DNA of 64,000 nucleotides, taken from the NCBI RefSeq assembly GCF_000423285.1, contig NZ_AUHR01000003.1, forward strand, positions 1 to 64,000, in the 5' to 3' direction. Position 1 is the stretch's first letter, and the number at the start of each line of letters is the position of its first letter. The notes below the pieces were generated by a model that saw only the letters and a list, made by a program, of their open reading frames with translations, had not been told where the DNA came from and searched no databases. A program made the position numbers and the translations under genes. The DNA comes from Laribacter hongkongensis DSM 14985 (GTDB lineage: Bacteria; Pseudomonadota; Gammaproteobacteria; Burkholderiales; Aquaspirillaceae). This document shows positions 7,754-16,733 of this stretch, piece by piece.

Positions 7754-9388
7754 ATGCGGTTTGTTCGCCCCCGGCGCCCTGAAACTGTCACCCTGTGGGT
7801 CACGCTGTACTTCTTGCTGTTCTGCAACATGGCGTTCTGGTCACGCCTGATCAGTATCCAGGCTCCCGACAGTGCAGGAGGATGGCTGTATATCGGTGCC
7901 GCCTTTGTCTTCATTGCACTGGTTTTCAACTTTGTCCTGACATTGCTGGCTGTCCGCTTCATCTTCAAGCCCGTGGTGACGGTCCTGCTGCTGATTACGC
8001 CGTTCGTGGTGTACTTCATGAACCAGTACGGGGTCTTCATCAACGATGACATGATCCGTAATACCTTCCAGACCGATCCACGGGAGGTGTTTGACCTGCT
8101 GTCTTTCAAACTGCTGCTTTATGTGCTGCTGCTGGGGGTGCTGCCGCTCTGGCTGCTGTGGCGTACGCCGGTCCGGTATCGTCCGTGGTTGCGTGAACTG
8201 GGCAGCAAGCTGGTCGTGATCCTGCTCAGCTTTGCCATCCTGGCCGGCATTGCCTACGGCTTTTACAAGGATTTTGCCTCGACGTTCCGCAACAATCGCG
8301 AGCTGGCGTATTTGCTGACGCCGATGAACTACATCAAGGCCAGTTCCAAATACCTGAAAGGGAACGCACGCCTGCAACCGGTGGTCATCCAGAAAATCGG
8401 TGAGGATGCACACCGGGAGGTTGGCCAGGGTGCCCGCAAGATGGTGACCGTGCTGGTGGTGGGTGAAACCGCGCGTGCAGCGAACTTCGGGCTGGACGGC
8501 TATGAACGTGACACCACGCCTGAGCTGGCCAAAGTGAAGGATCTGGTCAATTTCAGCCAGTTCACTTCGTGCGGAACCGATACGGCCGTTTCCGTGCCGT
8601 GCATGTTCTCGGGGCTGGAGCGCAAGAATTACGACGCCGATGCAGCCCGTCGGCATGAAGGGCTGCTGGATGTCGTGCAGCGTGCCGGGGTGCCCGTGTG
8701 GTGGCGTGACAACCAGTCGGGCTGCAAGGGCGCCTGCGACCGCGTGCCCAATGAAACCATGATCGCCACGCGTTTTGCCCAGGAAACTCCCGGACTGTGC
8801 GAGAGTGGTGAATGCCACGACGACATCCTGCTGGCCGGCCTGAAGGAATATATCGACGAACTCAAGGGGGACGGGCTGATCGTGCTGCACATGATGGGCA
8901 GCCACGGCCCGGCTTACTACAAGCGCTATCCCAAGGCGTTCGAGATTTACACGCCGGTGTGCAATACCAACCAGCTCGACAAGTGCGAGAGCCAGGCCAT
9001 CGTCAATGTCTATGACAACACGATCCGTTATACCGACCATGTGCTGGCAAAGCTGATTGCCTTGCTGCAAAAAGAGGAAGGACGGGCGGATACGGCCATG
9101 TGGTATCTGTCTGATCATGGCGAATCGCTGGGAGAGCATGGCCTGTACCTGCATGGCACGCCATACATGCTGGCGCCCTCGGGCCAGACGCACGTACCGT
9201 CGGTCCTGTGGACGTCTGCCGGTTACCGGCAGCAGCTGGGGCTGGAGCAGCAGTGCCTGCAGGAAGTGGCCGGCAAGCCGGCAAGCCAGGACAACCTGTT
9301 CCATTCCATGCTCGGACTCTTGCAGGTCAAGACGAAGGTTTATAATCCGGCCCTTGATCTTTTCGCAGCTTGCCGGCGTCCGGGCTGA
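7754..9388 (+). CDS. eptA: Lipid A phosphoethanolamine transferase (EptA/PmrC type)
   Basis: Transfers phosphoethanolamine from phosphatidylethanolamine to lipid A (or LPS core) on the periplasmic face of the inner membrane. The 544-residue protein has five N-terminal transmembrane helices followed by a sulfatase-fold domain. Visible are VGETARAANFGLDGY, the nucleophile in SCGTDTAVSVPCMFSG (second Thr, about residue 277), the zinc motif LSDHGESLGEHGLYLHG, and six cysteines placed as the three disulfides known for EptA/MCR (CGTDTAVSVPC, a pair around CKGAC, and CNTNQLDKC). Start at 7754 is set by GGAG 6 nt upstream; the frame is open 27 codons further. It follows an AT-rich gap and ends at a terminator. 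Such enzymes give cationic-peptide and polymyxin tolerance. Confidence 0.9.
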   Translation: MRFVRPRRPETVTLWVTLYFLLFCNMAFWSRLISIQAPDSAGGWLYIGAAFVFIALVFNFVLTLLAVRFIFKPVVTVLLLITPFVVYFMNQYGVFINDDMIRNTFQTDPREVFDLLSFKLLLYVLLLGVLPLWLLWRTPVRYRPWLRELGSKLVVILLSFAILAGIAYGFYKDFASTFRNNRELAYLLTPMNYIKASSKYLKGNARLQPVVIQKIGEDAHREVGQGARKMVTVLVVGETARAANFGLDGYERDTTPELAKVKDLVNFSQFTSCGTDTAVSVPCMFSGLERKNYDADAARRHEGLLDVVQRAGVPVWWRDNQSGCKGACDRVPNETMIATRFAQETPGLCESGECHDDILLAGLKEYIDELKGDGLIVLHMMGSHGPAYYKRYPKAFEIYTPVCNTNQLDKCESQAIVNVYDNTIRYTDHVLAKLIALLQKEEGRADTAMWYLSDHGESLGEHGLYLHGTPYMLAPSGQTHVPSVLWTSAGYRQQLGLEQQCLQEVAGKPASQDNLFHSMLGLLQVKTKVYNPALDLFAACRRPG

Positions 9389-9419
9389 CAGGCTGATGGG
9401 CCGGACTTGTTCCGGAGGG

Positions 9420-9453
9420 AGCGGGCGGTGGATCGAGGAGCCGTCCGCTTTTT
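9420..9453 (+). terminator. Intrinsic terminator of eptA-like gene
   Basis: Stem GCGGGCGG / CCGTCCGC (one G-T pair) with a 12-nt loop, then TTTTT. Confidence 0.7.
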
Positions 9454-9474
9454 GTTGTCGCAACAGAAGCTGAC

Positions 9475-10677
9475 ATGATGTCTACTGCCACCGCATCCGA
9501 ATCCGAAATCAAGCGCCAGGCCGCCAAGCGCTCCACGATGGTCAGCGTATGGGTCAACCTGTTCCTGACCATCCTGCAAATCATCGTCGGCATCTTTGCC
9601 AAATCCCAGTCACTGGTCGCCGACGGCATCCACTCGCTCTCCGACCTGCTGGCGGATTTTGTCGTGCTGGCAGCGAACCGGATCAGCCACCGGGATGCCG
9701 ATGATGATCACCCTTACGGGCATGCCCGCATCGAGACAGCGGCTTCACTGGTGCTGGGGATGCTGCTGCTGGCTGTCGGGGCCGGCATGCTCTGGAGTGC
9801 AGGGGTCAAGATCACCGAACCGGAAAGCATCCCCGATGTCAGTCCGATTGCCTTGTGGGTGGCGCTTTTTACGCTGGTGAGCAAGGAAGGGTTGTTCCGC
9901 TACATGCTGAAGATCGCCCAGCGCGTGAAGTCCAGCATGCTGGTCGCCAATGCCTGGCATGCGCGCTCTGATGCTGCCAGCTCGCTGGTGGTGGCGATGG
10001 GTATCGCCGGTAACCTGATGGGATACACCTTCCTTGATCCGCTGGCGGCTGCACTGGTGGGCTTCATGGTGATGCGCATGGGGGGCAAGTTCAGCTGGGA
10101 CGCCATCTCCGACCTGATTGACCGGGGGCTGGAAGAACAGGAAGTGCAGGCGATCCGCGAAACGTTGAGCGCGATTCCCGGTGTGCGTGATGTCCACGAC
10201 ATGCGTACCCGCCGCATGGGTGACTATGCACTGGTGGATGTCCACTTGCTGGTGGACGGACGCATCAGCGTATCCGAGGGGCACCACATCGCGGCTACTG
10301 CCCGTCGACGGGTCATGGAGCAGCACCGGACGCTCGACGTGCTGGTGCACATCGACCCGGAAGACGACCATGGACACGCAACGCATACTTGCGCCCTGCC
10401 GCCGCGGGACCGGCTGATGACGGTATTGCAGGAGATGATGGGGCAGGACCTGTCGGCGCGTATCCAGGTACAGCTGCACTATCTCAACGGTTCGATCGAG
10501 CTTGAGGCCACTTTGGACCCTGCCAGTGCCCGCAGTCCCGAAGAGCGGCAGCTGATCGAGCAGCAACTGGTCGACATCATCGACCATGTACGTGAAATCC
10601 GGTCCGTACGCATTCTCGAATCCCGTTTGCTGGTCGAGCGCGAAGACCCGCGAGATTTGCCGCCACCGCACGCCTGA
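9475..10677 (+). CDS. Cation diffusion facilitator (CDF) divalent metal exporter
   Basis: A 400-residue inner-membrane exporter of Zn, Fe, Mn or similar ions. Six transmembrane helices occupy about residues 20-220, with paired metal-site motifs SLVADGIHSLSDLLADF (Asp50, His53, Asp57 region) and NAWHARSDAASSL in helices 2 and 5; a cytoplasmic domain with GVRDVHDMRTRRMGDYALVDVHLLVD follows. The protein is about 100 residues longer than the common 300-residue CDF, because it carries a second C-terminal region after residue 300. Motif type HxxxD/HxxxD fits zinc-CDF members, but the metal cannot be fixed by sequence alone. Two adjacent ATG codons (9475, 9478) are possible starts. The preceding terminator suggests its own promoter. 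Confidence 0.88.
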   Translation: MMSTATASESEIKRQAAKRSTMVSVWVNLFLTILQIIVGIFAKSQSLVADGIHSLSDLLADFVVLAANRISHRDADDDHPYGHARIETAASLVLGMLLLAVGAGMLWSAGVKITEPESIPDVSPIALWVALFTLVSKEGLFRYMLKIAQRVKSSMLVANAWHARSDAASSLVVAMGIAGNLMGYTFLDPLAAALVGFMVMRMGGKFSWDAISDLIDRGLEEQEVQAIRETLSAIPGVRDVHDMRTRRMGDYALVDVHLLVDGRISVSEGHHIAATARRRVMEQHRTLDVLVHIDPEDDHGHATHTCALPPRDRLMTVLQEMMGQDLSARIQVQLHYLNGSIELEATLDPASARSPEERQLIEQQLVDIIDHVREIRSVRILESRLLVEREDPRDLPPPHA

Positions 10678-10678
10678 T

Positions 10679-10734
10679 CCTGCTGCAAGTGGCGGTGGCG
10701 CCGGGCGGGACCGGATATGCCACCGTCCAGCAGG
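10679..10734 (+). terminator. Extended hairpin after the CDF gene
   Basis: CCTGCTG pairs with CAGCAGG and, inside it, GGCGGTGGC with GCCACCGTC (one G-U). A run of six T follows about 10 nt later (10745-10750). Likely terminator, although the U tract is not adjacent. Confidence 0.5.
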
Positions 10735-10877
10735 CGGATTGATATTTTTTGAGATGGATCGTTATTTTCTGATTGCAAAAATGCCGTGGGCATTGCTAAA
10801 TCACGACTGCATTTCGGCTTGATGACATAACGTACCGCTGTGCCCAGGCTGCCCATACTGTATCCGCTGATTGAAAG

Positions 10878-13517
10878 ATGGTCTTGCCTCCAGTCCTGTT
10901 TCGCCTTGTGCGGCAGCCGTGGCTGTTGCTTCTGCCTTTCGTGGTTCTGGCAGCGTTGACGCTTTACTGGGTCGATCTGCTCAAAAGCCATGAAGAGCTC
11001 CGGCACAATGCACATGCCCAGGCCGGACTGCGTGCAGTCCAGGTGGCCAACGCCATGTCACAGCAGGTCAGTACCCTGGTGCAGGGCATCGACTATGCGC
11101 TTCTGGACATGGGGGCAGACTACAGCCGCTCGGGCTACCAGACGTTTGAGGAGTCGGTCGAGCGTTTTGTCGGCAGTTATCCGCGGGACACCATCCTGCA
11201 AGTCTCGCTGACCGATGCTGCCGGGCGCGTCATCTACTCCAGCCTGACCGAGCGCCCCAAGGCCATTTCCATTGCCGATCGCGAGCATTTTCTGGTGCAC
11301 CTCGACCAGGAAGTATCCAGCCTGTACATCAGCAAGCCGGTATTCGGACGCCTGTCCCAGGCCTGGAGCATCCAGTTTTCCCGCCAGGTCCGGCGGCATG
11401 GAAAATTTGCCGGTGTTCTGGTGGCATCGGTATCGCCCAGCTACTTTTCTTCGCTGTTCCACGAGGTCTCGGCCGGAGACAGGGACGTTGTATTCCTGTT
11501 CAACCAGAACCTGGACTATCTGGCCCGTACACGGATGCAGGACGAAGTCATGGGGCGGCAACTGCCGGAATCCTATCGCTGGATCACCGAGCTGACCTCC
11601 AACCGTTTTGACAGCCGGGCCGGTCCCGATGGTCTGGCCCGCGTCTACGGCATTCACTCCGTGGCCCGTTGGCCGCTGTATGTCGGGGTCGGCATCGAAC
11701 TGCAATCCATCATGGCGCCGGTTGACGAGGCGATTGAAAGCAGCCTGTTCGGCAACCTGCTTGGTTCGTTGCTGATCCTCCTGGCGGTTGGCTGGATTTA
11801 CTGGCTGCTTTACCGCCAGTGGCGGCAGCAAAGCCTGCTGAAGGCCATTTACGATGTCCTGCCGATCGGCATCCTCCAGGCCGATGAAAACGGTACGGTC
11901 CAGGAAGGCAATGCCAGTGCCGCCAGACTGCTGGGGCTGCCGGAAAGCGGACTGCGTGGCACCTCTTTGAAAAACAACCCGGCGACCGCACAGCCGCTGG
12001 TCCACATGCAGGCCATGCCCGCAGGCAAACAGTTGCCGCTGGCGGAAGCCTGGTCCCGGATTGCGGCCGGTGACAGCCTGCACAACCAGGAGATCCGGCT
12101 GCAACCGCGTCCCGGCCAGTTGCATTATCTGGTGGTCAATGCCGTACCGGCTCCCACGGCAGAAGGTGGTTCTGTTGCTGCACTGGTCGATGTCACGCAG
12201 CGCTGCGTAGCCGAGGCCCGGCTGGCCTTGCGTGAACAACAGCTGGACATGGCCCTGCGCGGAGCCGAGCTGGAACTGTGGGACTGGAACCTTGAAAGCG
12301 GCAACCTTGAGCTGCTGCATCCCCGCCAGGCCGATCCTGTTTGCCTGCCTTCCTGGCAGGCCCTGATCCACAGTGACGACTGGGCTCGGGTCAAACTGAT
12401 TTTTGACATGCACCTGGTCGGCCACAGCCCGATGATCGAAGTTGAATACCGGGTGCGGGATGATGAACGCTGGCGCTGGGTACAGTGTCGTGGCCGGGTC
12501 ATGGACCGGGACGAGCAGAATCGCCCAGTGCGGGCACTGGGAACGCACCTCGACGTAACCCAGCGCAAGCTCAGTGAATCCGAGCGGCGGGCCACGCAGC
12601 GCAAGCTGGAAAAACTGACGGCACAACTGCCCAGCGTGGTGTTCCAGCTGCGCCGCCGGGCCGACGGACTGTATGCCATGCCCTATGCCAATCCGGCCCT
12701 GGGTACCCTGTGCGGCGTGGACCCTCTGGCGGTCAGGGACCAGGCCGATGCCTTCTTTGCCGTCATCGTGCCGGCTGACCGGGAAGAGTGTCTGGCCTCG
12801 CTTGAGCACTCCTCCTGTCATCTGCAAAGCTGGCGCATGGAATTCCGCATCGTCAATCCGCTGGGGGAGATCCGCTGGATGCTGGGACATGCCAGCCCGG
12901 AAAAGGATCTGGATGGCAGCGTGCTCTGGCATGGCTACCTGAACGACATCAGCGAGCGCAAGGCACATGAAGATGACCTCGTGAAGCAGGCCAGTACTGA
13001 CGGGTTGACCGGGCTGGCCAACCGCCGCAGCTGGCTGGTTCATGCCAACCGCGAGCTGACCCGTTGCCGGCGTTATCCTGACGAAGCTGATTGTGCGGTA
13101 GTGATGCTGGACATTGATCATTTCAAGCGGGTGAACGATTCGCACGGACATGCTGTCGGCGATCAGGTCCTGCAAGAGCTGGCGCGCCGCATGCAGGCAG
13201 GCCTGCGCGAAACCGACTGTCTGGGCCGCATGGGCGGGGAGGAGTTTGCCATCCTGTTGCCGCAAACCAGCCAGGACGGTGCCTGCCTGTTTGCCGAGCG
13301 CCTGTGCCGGAAGATTGCCGGCGTGCCCTTTGCGACCGAGGCCGGCGCACTGGTCGTGACCATCAGCCTGGGGGTCAGCCAGATGCAGTCCGACGATGCC
13401 AGCGTGGATTGCGCGCTGGCGCGGGCTGACGGAGCGCTGTATGCGGCAAAGTCCGGCGGGCGCAACCGGGTGGAGGCTGCGGTCAGGCCGGTTGTCGCCG
13501 GTTTGCAGCCTGCATGA
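10878..13517 (+). CDS. Membrane diguanylate cyclase with dCache, three PAS and GGDEF domains
   Basis: An 879-residue c-di-GMP synthase. Order: transmembrane helix (residues 15-35), periplasmic dCache-type sensor (about 40-280, with LTDAAGRVIYSS and ADREHFLVHL), second transmembrane helix (about 290-315), three PAS/PAC-like modules (about 325-700, the second and third with EYRVRDDERWRWVQCRGRV and MEFRIVNPLGEIRWMLGH), and a C-terminal GGDEF domain. The active site is intact (GGEEF at about 786-790), and an RETD inhibitory I-site sits five residues upstream, so product feedback is expected. No EAL domain is present. The ATG at 10878 has a weak AAAG ribosome site. Signal and target pathway unknown; it stands alone between terminators. 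Confidence 0.9.
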   Translation: MVLPPVLFRLVRQPWLLLLPFVVLAALTLYWVDLLKSHEELRHNAHAQAGLRAVQVANAMSQQVSTLVQGIDYALLDMGADYSRSGYQTFEESVERFVGSYPRDTILQVSLTDAAGRVIYSSLTERPKAISIADREHFLVHLDQEVSSLYISKPVFGRLSQAWSIQFSRQVRRHGKFAGVLVASVSPSYFSSLFHEVSAGDRDVVFLFNQNLDYLARTRMQDEVMGRQLPESYRWITELTSNRFDSRAGPDGLARVYGIHSVARWPLYVGVGIELQSIMAPVDEAIESSLFGNLLGSLLILLAVGWIYWLLYRQWRQQSLLKAIYDVLPIGILQADENGTVQEGNASAARLLGLPESGLRGTSLKNNPATAQPLVHMQAMPAGKQLPLAEAWSRIAAGDSLHNQEIRLQPRPGQLHYLVVNAVPAPTAEGGSVAALVDVTQRCVAEARLALREQQLDMALRGAELELWDWNLESGNLELLHPRQADPVCLPSWQALIHSDDWARVKLIFDMHLVGHSPMIEVEYRVRDDERWRWVQCRGRVMDRDEQNRPVRALGTHLDVTQRKLSESERRATQRKLEKLTAQLPSVVFQLRRRADGLYAMPYANPALGTLCGVDPLAVRDQADAFFAVIVPADREECLASLEHSSCHLQSWRMEFRIVNPLGEIRWMLGHASPEKDLDGSVLWHGYLNDISERKAHEDDLVKQASTDGLTGLANRRSWLVHANRELTRCRRYPDEADCAVVMLDIDHFKRVNDSHGHAVGDQVLQELARRMQAGLRETDCLGRMGGEEFAILLPQTSQDGACLFAERLCRKIAGVPFATEAGALVVTISLGVSQMQSDDASVDCALARADGALYAAKSGGRNRVEAAVRPVVAGLQPA

Positions 13518-13837
13518 CGGAAGGCTCTGGTCAGAGACAACCCGGTGGTATTTCGTAGCGGTCAGTCCGGCCGTGAATGACAAGGCCATCGTGTACGGAG
13601 ACGCTGTACTGGATAAGCTTGCACAGCAAAATGTGCTACCCGTCCACATCACTGGCAGGCATCAGACCTCGAAATACCCTGTTAGAGGGTACTGAGTGCG
13701 GTCAATCGTTACGGTCGTAGCCTGAGCGATGTGGAGTCGCTTGTATCGTTGCAAATCACGTCGGTTCCGGGGTGGTTGGCGAGCCGTGTACCTCATTGGA
13801 GAATGATCGGCTGCATCTTGGGATACCTGTCAGCCAG
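13518..13837. other. Intergenic region without a convincing gene
   Basis: About 320 bp between two converging genes. I see no plausible coding frame. A 9-bp inverted repeat, GGTATTTCG (13547-13555) and CGAAATACC (13670-13678), brackets about 115 bp; it could be a decayed mobile element, but no transposase fragment is recognisable. Confidence 0.4.
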
Positions 13838-13867
13838 AAAAAACAGCAGCCCGCGAAGGGCTGCTGT
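13838..13867 (-). terminator. Intrinsic terminator of cphA
   Basis: A perfect 10-bp stem ACAGCAGCCC / GGGCTGCTGT with a 5-nt loop, followed on the minus strand by TTTTTT; 20 nt past the cphA stop. Confidence 0.9.
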
Positions 13868-13887
13868 CTTGTCGGCCAGAAGGAGGA

Positions 13888-16458
13888 TCAGGCGCAGCGC
13901 GACTGGATATGCGCCAGGGCTTCTTCAACCTGATCCACCAGAATCAGGCACAAGTCTCCTGGAGTCAGGCGGGCCAGGGCCGTGTCGATGGCCAGGAACT
14001 CGCCCTGGATTTCATCAATCTGGCGGGTGCGCGGAGCGCCTTCCAGACCCTCGCGCAGCAAGGCCACCACTTCACCATCGGCCCGTCCACGCTGGCAGGC
14101 ATCCTGGTACAGCACGACTTCGTCAAATGCCGTACCCAGAATCCGGGTCTGACGCCGGATGTCTTCGTCACGCCGGTCTCCTGCGCCGCTGATCACGACG
14201 ATGCGGCGCTGACCGGGCAGGGTTTCCACAGCCTGTACCAGTGCCTGCATGGCGTCCGGATTGTGGCCGTAGTCGGCAATCAGGGTAGCCCCACGGTAAT
14301 CGAACAGGTTGAAGCGGCCCGGTGCGGTAGCCGCGTCACTGACAAAAGAGGCCAGCCCGGCGGCGATCTGTTCCTGGGCAATGCCGAGCGCCCAGGCAGC
14401 ACCGACAGCGCCCATGCTGTTTTCGATCTGGAAGGCAATCCGGCCGCCGGCCGTCAGCGGCACCTGCGCCAGATCAAACGTCATGCGCACGTCTCCGCCT
14501 TCGGCACACACGATCTGCCCGTCTTCGACATAGATCACGCGCCGGCCTTGTGCCCGGTGGGCGTTGATGACCGGATGGTGGCCGTCGTGGGCAAAGAAGG
14601 TCACGCTGCCCGGGCAGCTGGCAGCCATCCGCGCCACCATCGGGTCGGCAGCGTTCAGGACTGCCATGCCGGAAGGGGAAACATTCTGCACCACGATGCT
14701 TTTCAGTACCGCCAGCTCGTCAAGGGTGTAGATGTAGTTGAGGCCGAGATGGTCGCCTTCGCCGACATTGGTGACGACAGCCACATCACAGCGGTCAAAT
14801 CCCAGCCCTTCGCGCAGCATGCCGCCGCGGGCAGTTTCAAAAACCGCTGCATCGACATCCGGATGCATCAGCACATTGCGCGCACTGCGCGGGCCCGAGC
14901 AGTCACCACTGTCGATCTGGCGGCCATTGACGTATACGCCGTCGGTTACGGTCATGCCCATGCGCTTGCCGGTCTGGGCGATCAGGTGGGCGCTCAGGCG
15001 CACCGTGGTCGTCTTGCCGTTGGTGCCGGAAACCGCCACCACCGGAATGCGGCCATTGTCGTCGCCGGCAAACATGTTGCCGATGATGGCTGCACCGACG
15101 TCCCGACCTTTGCCGAACGAAGGTTGCAGGTGCATGCGCAGGCCGGGGGCCGCGTTGACTTCCACGATGCCGCCGCCCTGGTCTTCCAGTGACCGGCGCA
15201 CGGTTTCACACACGATGTCGACGCCGCAGATGTCCAGTCCGACCATCTGGGCGGCTGCCACGGCGCTGGCGGCGAGATCCGGGTGGACGTCATCGGTAAC
15301 GTCGGTGGCTGAGCCACCGGTGCTGAGGTTGGCGTTGTTGCGCAGCACGACCCGCTGTCCGAGTACCGGCACCGTGCCGGCATCCAGCCCCTGGGCGGCC
15401 AGCGTGGCTTTGGCGATGTCGTCAAAGCGGATCTTGGTCAGCGAGGTGGCATGCCCTTCGCCGCGGCGTGGATCCCGGTTGACTTCTTCGACCAGTTCGC
15501 GGATGGAGTGCACGCCGTCGCCGATCACCAGAGGCGGTTCGCGCCGGGCGGCAGCGACCATTTTGTCGCCCACTACCAGCACGCGGTAATCCTGACCGGG
15601 CAGATAACGCTCGACGATGACGTCGGAACAGATGTCGCAGGCGACCGCAAATGCGGCCAGGACTTCGTCTCGCGAAGTCAGGTTGACTGCCACGCCCTTG
15701 CCCTGGTTGCCGTCGCGCGGCTTGATCACCACCGGCAGGCCGATGGCTTCGGCTGCGGTCCAGGCCGCGTCACCATCCGAGACGATGCGGCCTTCCGGTA
15801 CCGGCACGCCGGCCGCGGCCAGCAGCTCCTTGGTCAGGTCCTTGTCCTGCGCAATGGCTTCGGCGATGGCGCTGGACATATCGGTTTCTGCCGCCTGGAT
15901 GCGGCGCTGCTTGCTGCCCCAGCCGAACTGCACGAGGCTGCCGCCGGTCAGGCGGCGGAACGGAACATCACGCGCAACGGCGGCATCCACGATTGATCCG
16001 GTTGACGGTCCCAGACGGACGTCTTCATCTAGGTCGCGCAGCCGTGCCAGTGCAGCGGCGGCGTCAAACGGGGTGTCGTTGAGCGTGGCGGAGATGATCT
16101 CTTCGGCCAGTTCCAGTGCCAGCCGGCCGACGTCTTCTTCGCTGTATTGCGCCACGATCTGGTACACCCCGCGCTCAAGCGTCGGCACCGTGCGGCTGAA
16201 TGTCACTGGGCAGCCGGCCTGGATCTGCAGGTGCAGGGCGACGCTTTCGAGGGCATGGGCCAGGGAAATGCGGCTGTCGCCACAGGCGGTGGGCAACAGG
16301 GCGCCGGCCATCGGGAAACGGGCTCGCAGGCGGGTTTCGAAACCGGGCAGGGCATGAATGTCTTCTTCATGGGGAAGGCAGCTGACAATGGCCTGGATGG
16401 CGGTCTGGCGACTCCAGAGATTGGGGCCACGCAATGCACGAACGCGGGAGACTTCCAT
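13888..16458 (-). CDS. cphA: Cyanophycin synthetase
   Basis: Makes the storage polymer multi-L-arginyl-poly-L-aspartate by ATP-dependent addition of Asp and then Arg. The 856-residue protein has the family's N-domain (VSRVRALRGPNLWSRQTA), an ATP-grasp domain (about 210-470; EAIGLPVVIKPRDGNQGKGV and the VEVNAAPGLRMHL end) and a Mur-ligase-like domain with an intact P-loop SGTNGKTTT near residue 480 and GRFNLFDYRGATLIADYGHNPDAM near the C-terminus. Length is that of complete CphA1. I set the start at 16458 (MEVSR), the usual family start, although AGGA is somewhat distant; twelve codons upstream remain open. It lies downstream of the second synthetase gene but behind that gene's terminator. Confidence 0.95.
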   Translation of the reverse strand: MEVSRVRALRGPNLWSRQTAIQAIVSCLPHEEDIHALPGFETRLRARFPMAGALLPTACGDSRISLAHALESVALHLQIQAGCPVTFSRTVPTLERGVYQIVAQYSEEDVGRLALELAEEIISATLNDTPFDAAAALARLRDLDEDVRLGPSTGSIVDAAVARDVPFRRLTGGSLVQFGWGSKQRRIQAAETDMSSAIAEAIAQDKDLTKELLAAAGVPVPEGRIVSDGDAAWTAAEAIGLPVVIKPRDGNQGKGVAVNLTSRDEVLAAFAVACDICSDVIVERYLPGQDYRVLVVGDKMVAAARREPPLVIGDGVHSIRELVEEVNRDPRRGEGHATSLTKIRFDDIAKATLAAQGLDAGTVPVLGQRVVLRNNANLSTGGSATDVTDDVHPDLAASAVAAAQMVGLDICGVDIVCETVRRSLEDQGGGIVEVNAAPGLRMHLQPSFGKGRDVGAAIIGNMFAGDDNGRIPVVAVSGTNGKTTTVRLSAHLIAQTGKRMGMTVTDGVYVNGRQIDSGDCSGPRSARNVLMHPDVDAAVFETARGGMLREGLGFDRCDVAVVTNVGEGDHLGLNYIYTLDELAVLKSIVVQNVSPSGMAVLNAADPMVARMAASCPGSVTFFAHDGHHPVINAHRAQGRRVIYVEDGQIVCAEGGDVRMTFDLAQVPLTAGGRIAFQIENSMGAVGAAWALGIAQEQIAAGLASFVSDAATAPGRFNLFDYRGATLIADYGHNPDAMQALVQAVETLPGQRRIVVISGAGDRRDEDIRRQTRILGTAFDEVVLYQDACQRGRADGEVVALLREGLEGAPRTRQIDEIQGEFLAIDTALARLTPGDLCLILVDQVEEALAHIQSRCA

Positions 16459-16686
16459 GATGGGTTGAATCCTGTTTTTATCTTTTTGAATCAATTGCCT
16501 GGTTGCGAAGCAACACCTTGGCGAGCCTTGTGGAAAATGCCTTCTCGATGGCTGTACAGATGATGTTCACACGATGGTAACACGCACGTTTGATCGTATT
16601 GTTTGGGGTTGTACACGGAATGTACCAAGGTGGAACCGGGCTTCAGAAGCCTGTTTTTGCAGGGTTTTTTGCAACTGGCAGGCCAC

Positions 16687-16721
16687 AAAAAAGCCCGTCC
16701 GGTTGAGGCCGGCGGGCTTTT
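16687..16721 (-). terminator. Intrinsic terminator of cphA'
   Basis: Stem AAGCCCGNCCGG-type (16691-16702 with 16707-16719) and a run of six T on the minus strand, 13 nt past the cphA' stop. It separates the two synthetase genes into different transcription units. Confidence 0.85.
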
Positions 16722-16733
16722 CGGGATGTGTCG

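Noticed and set aside
13518..13837. Insertion-sequence remnant bracketed by GGTATTTCG/CGAAATACC
   Set aside because: Only a 9-bp inverted repeat; no transposase fragment or target duplication visible.
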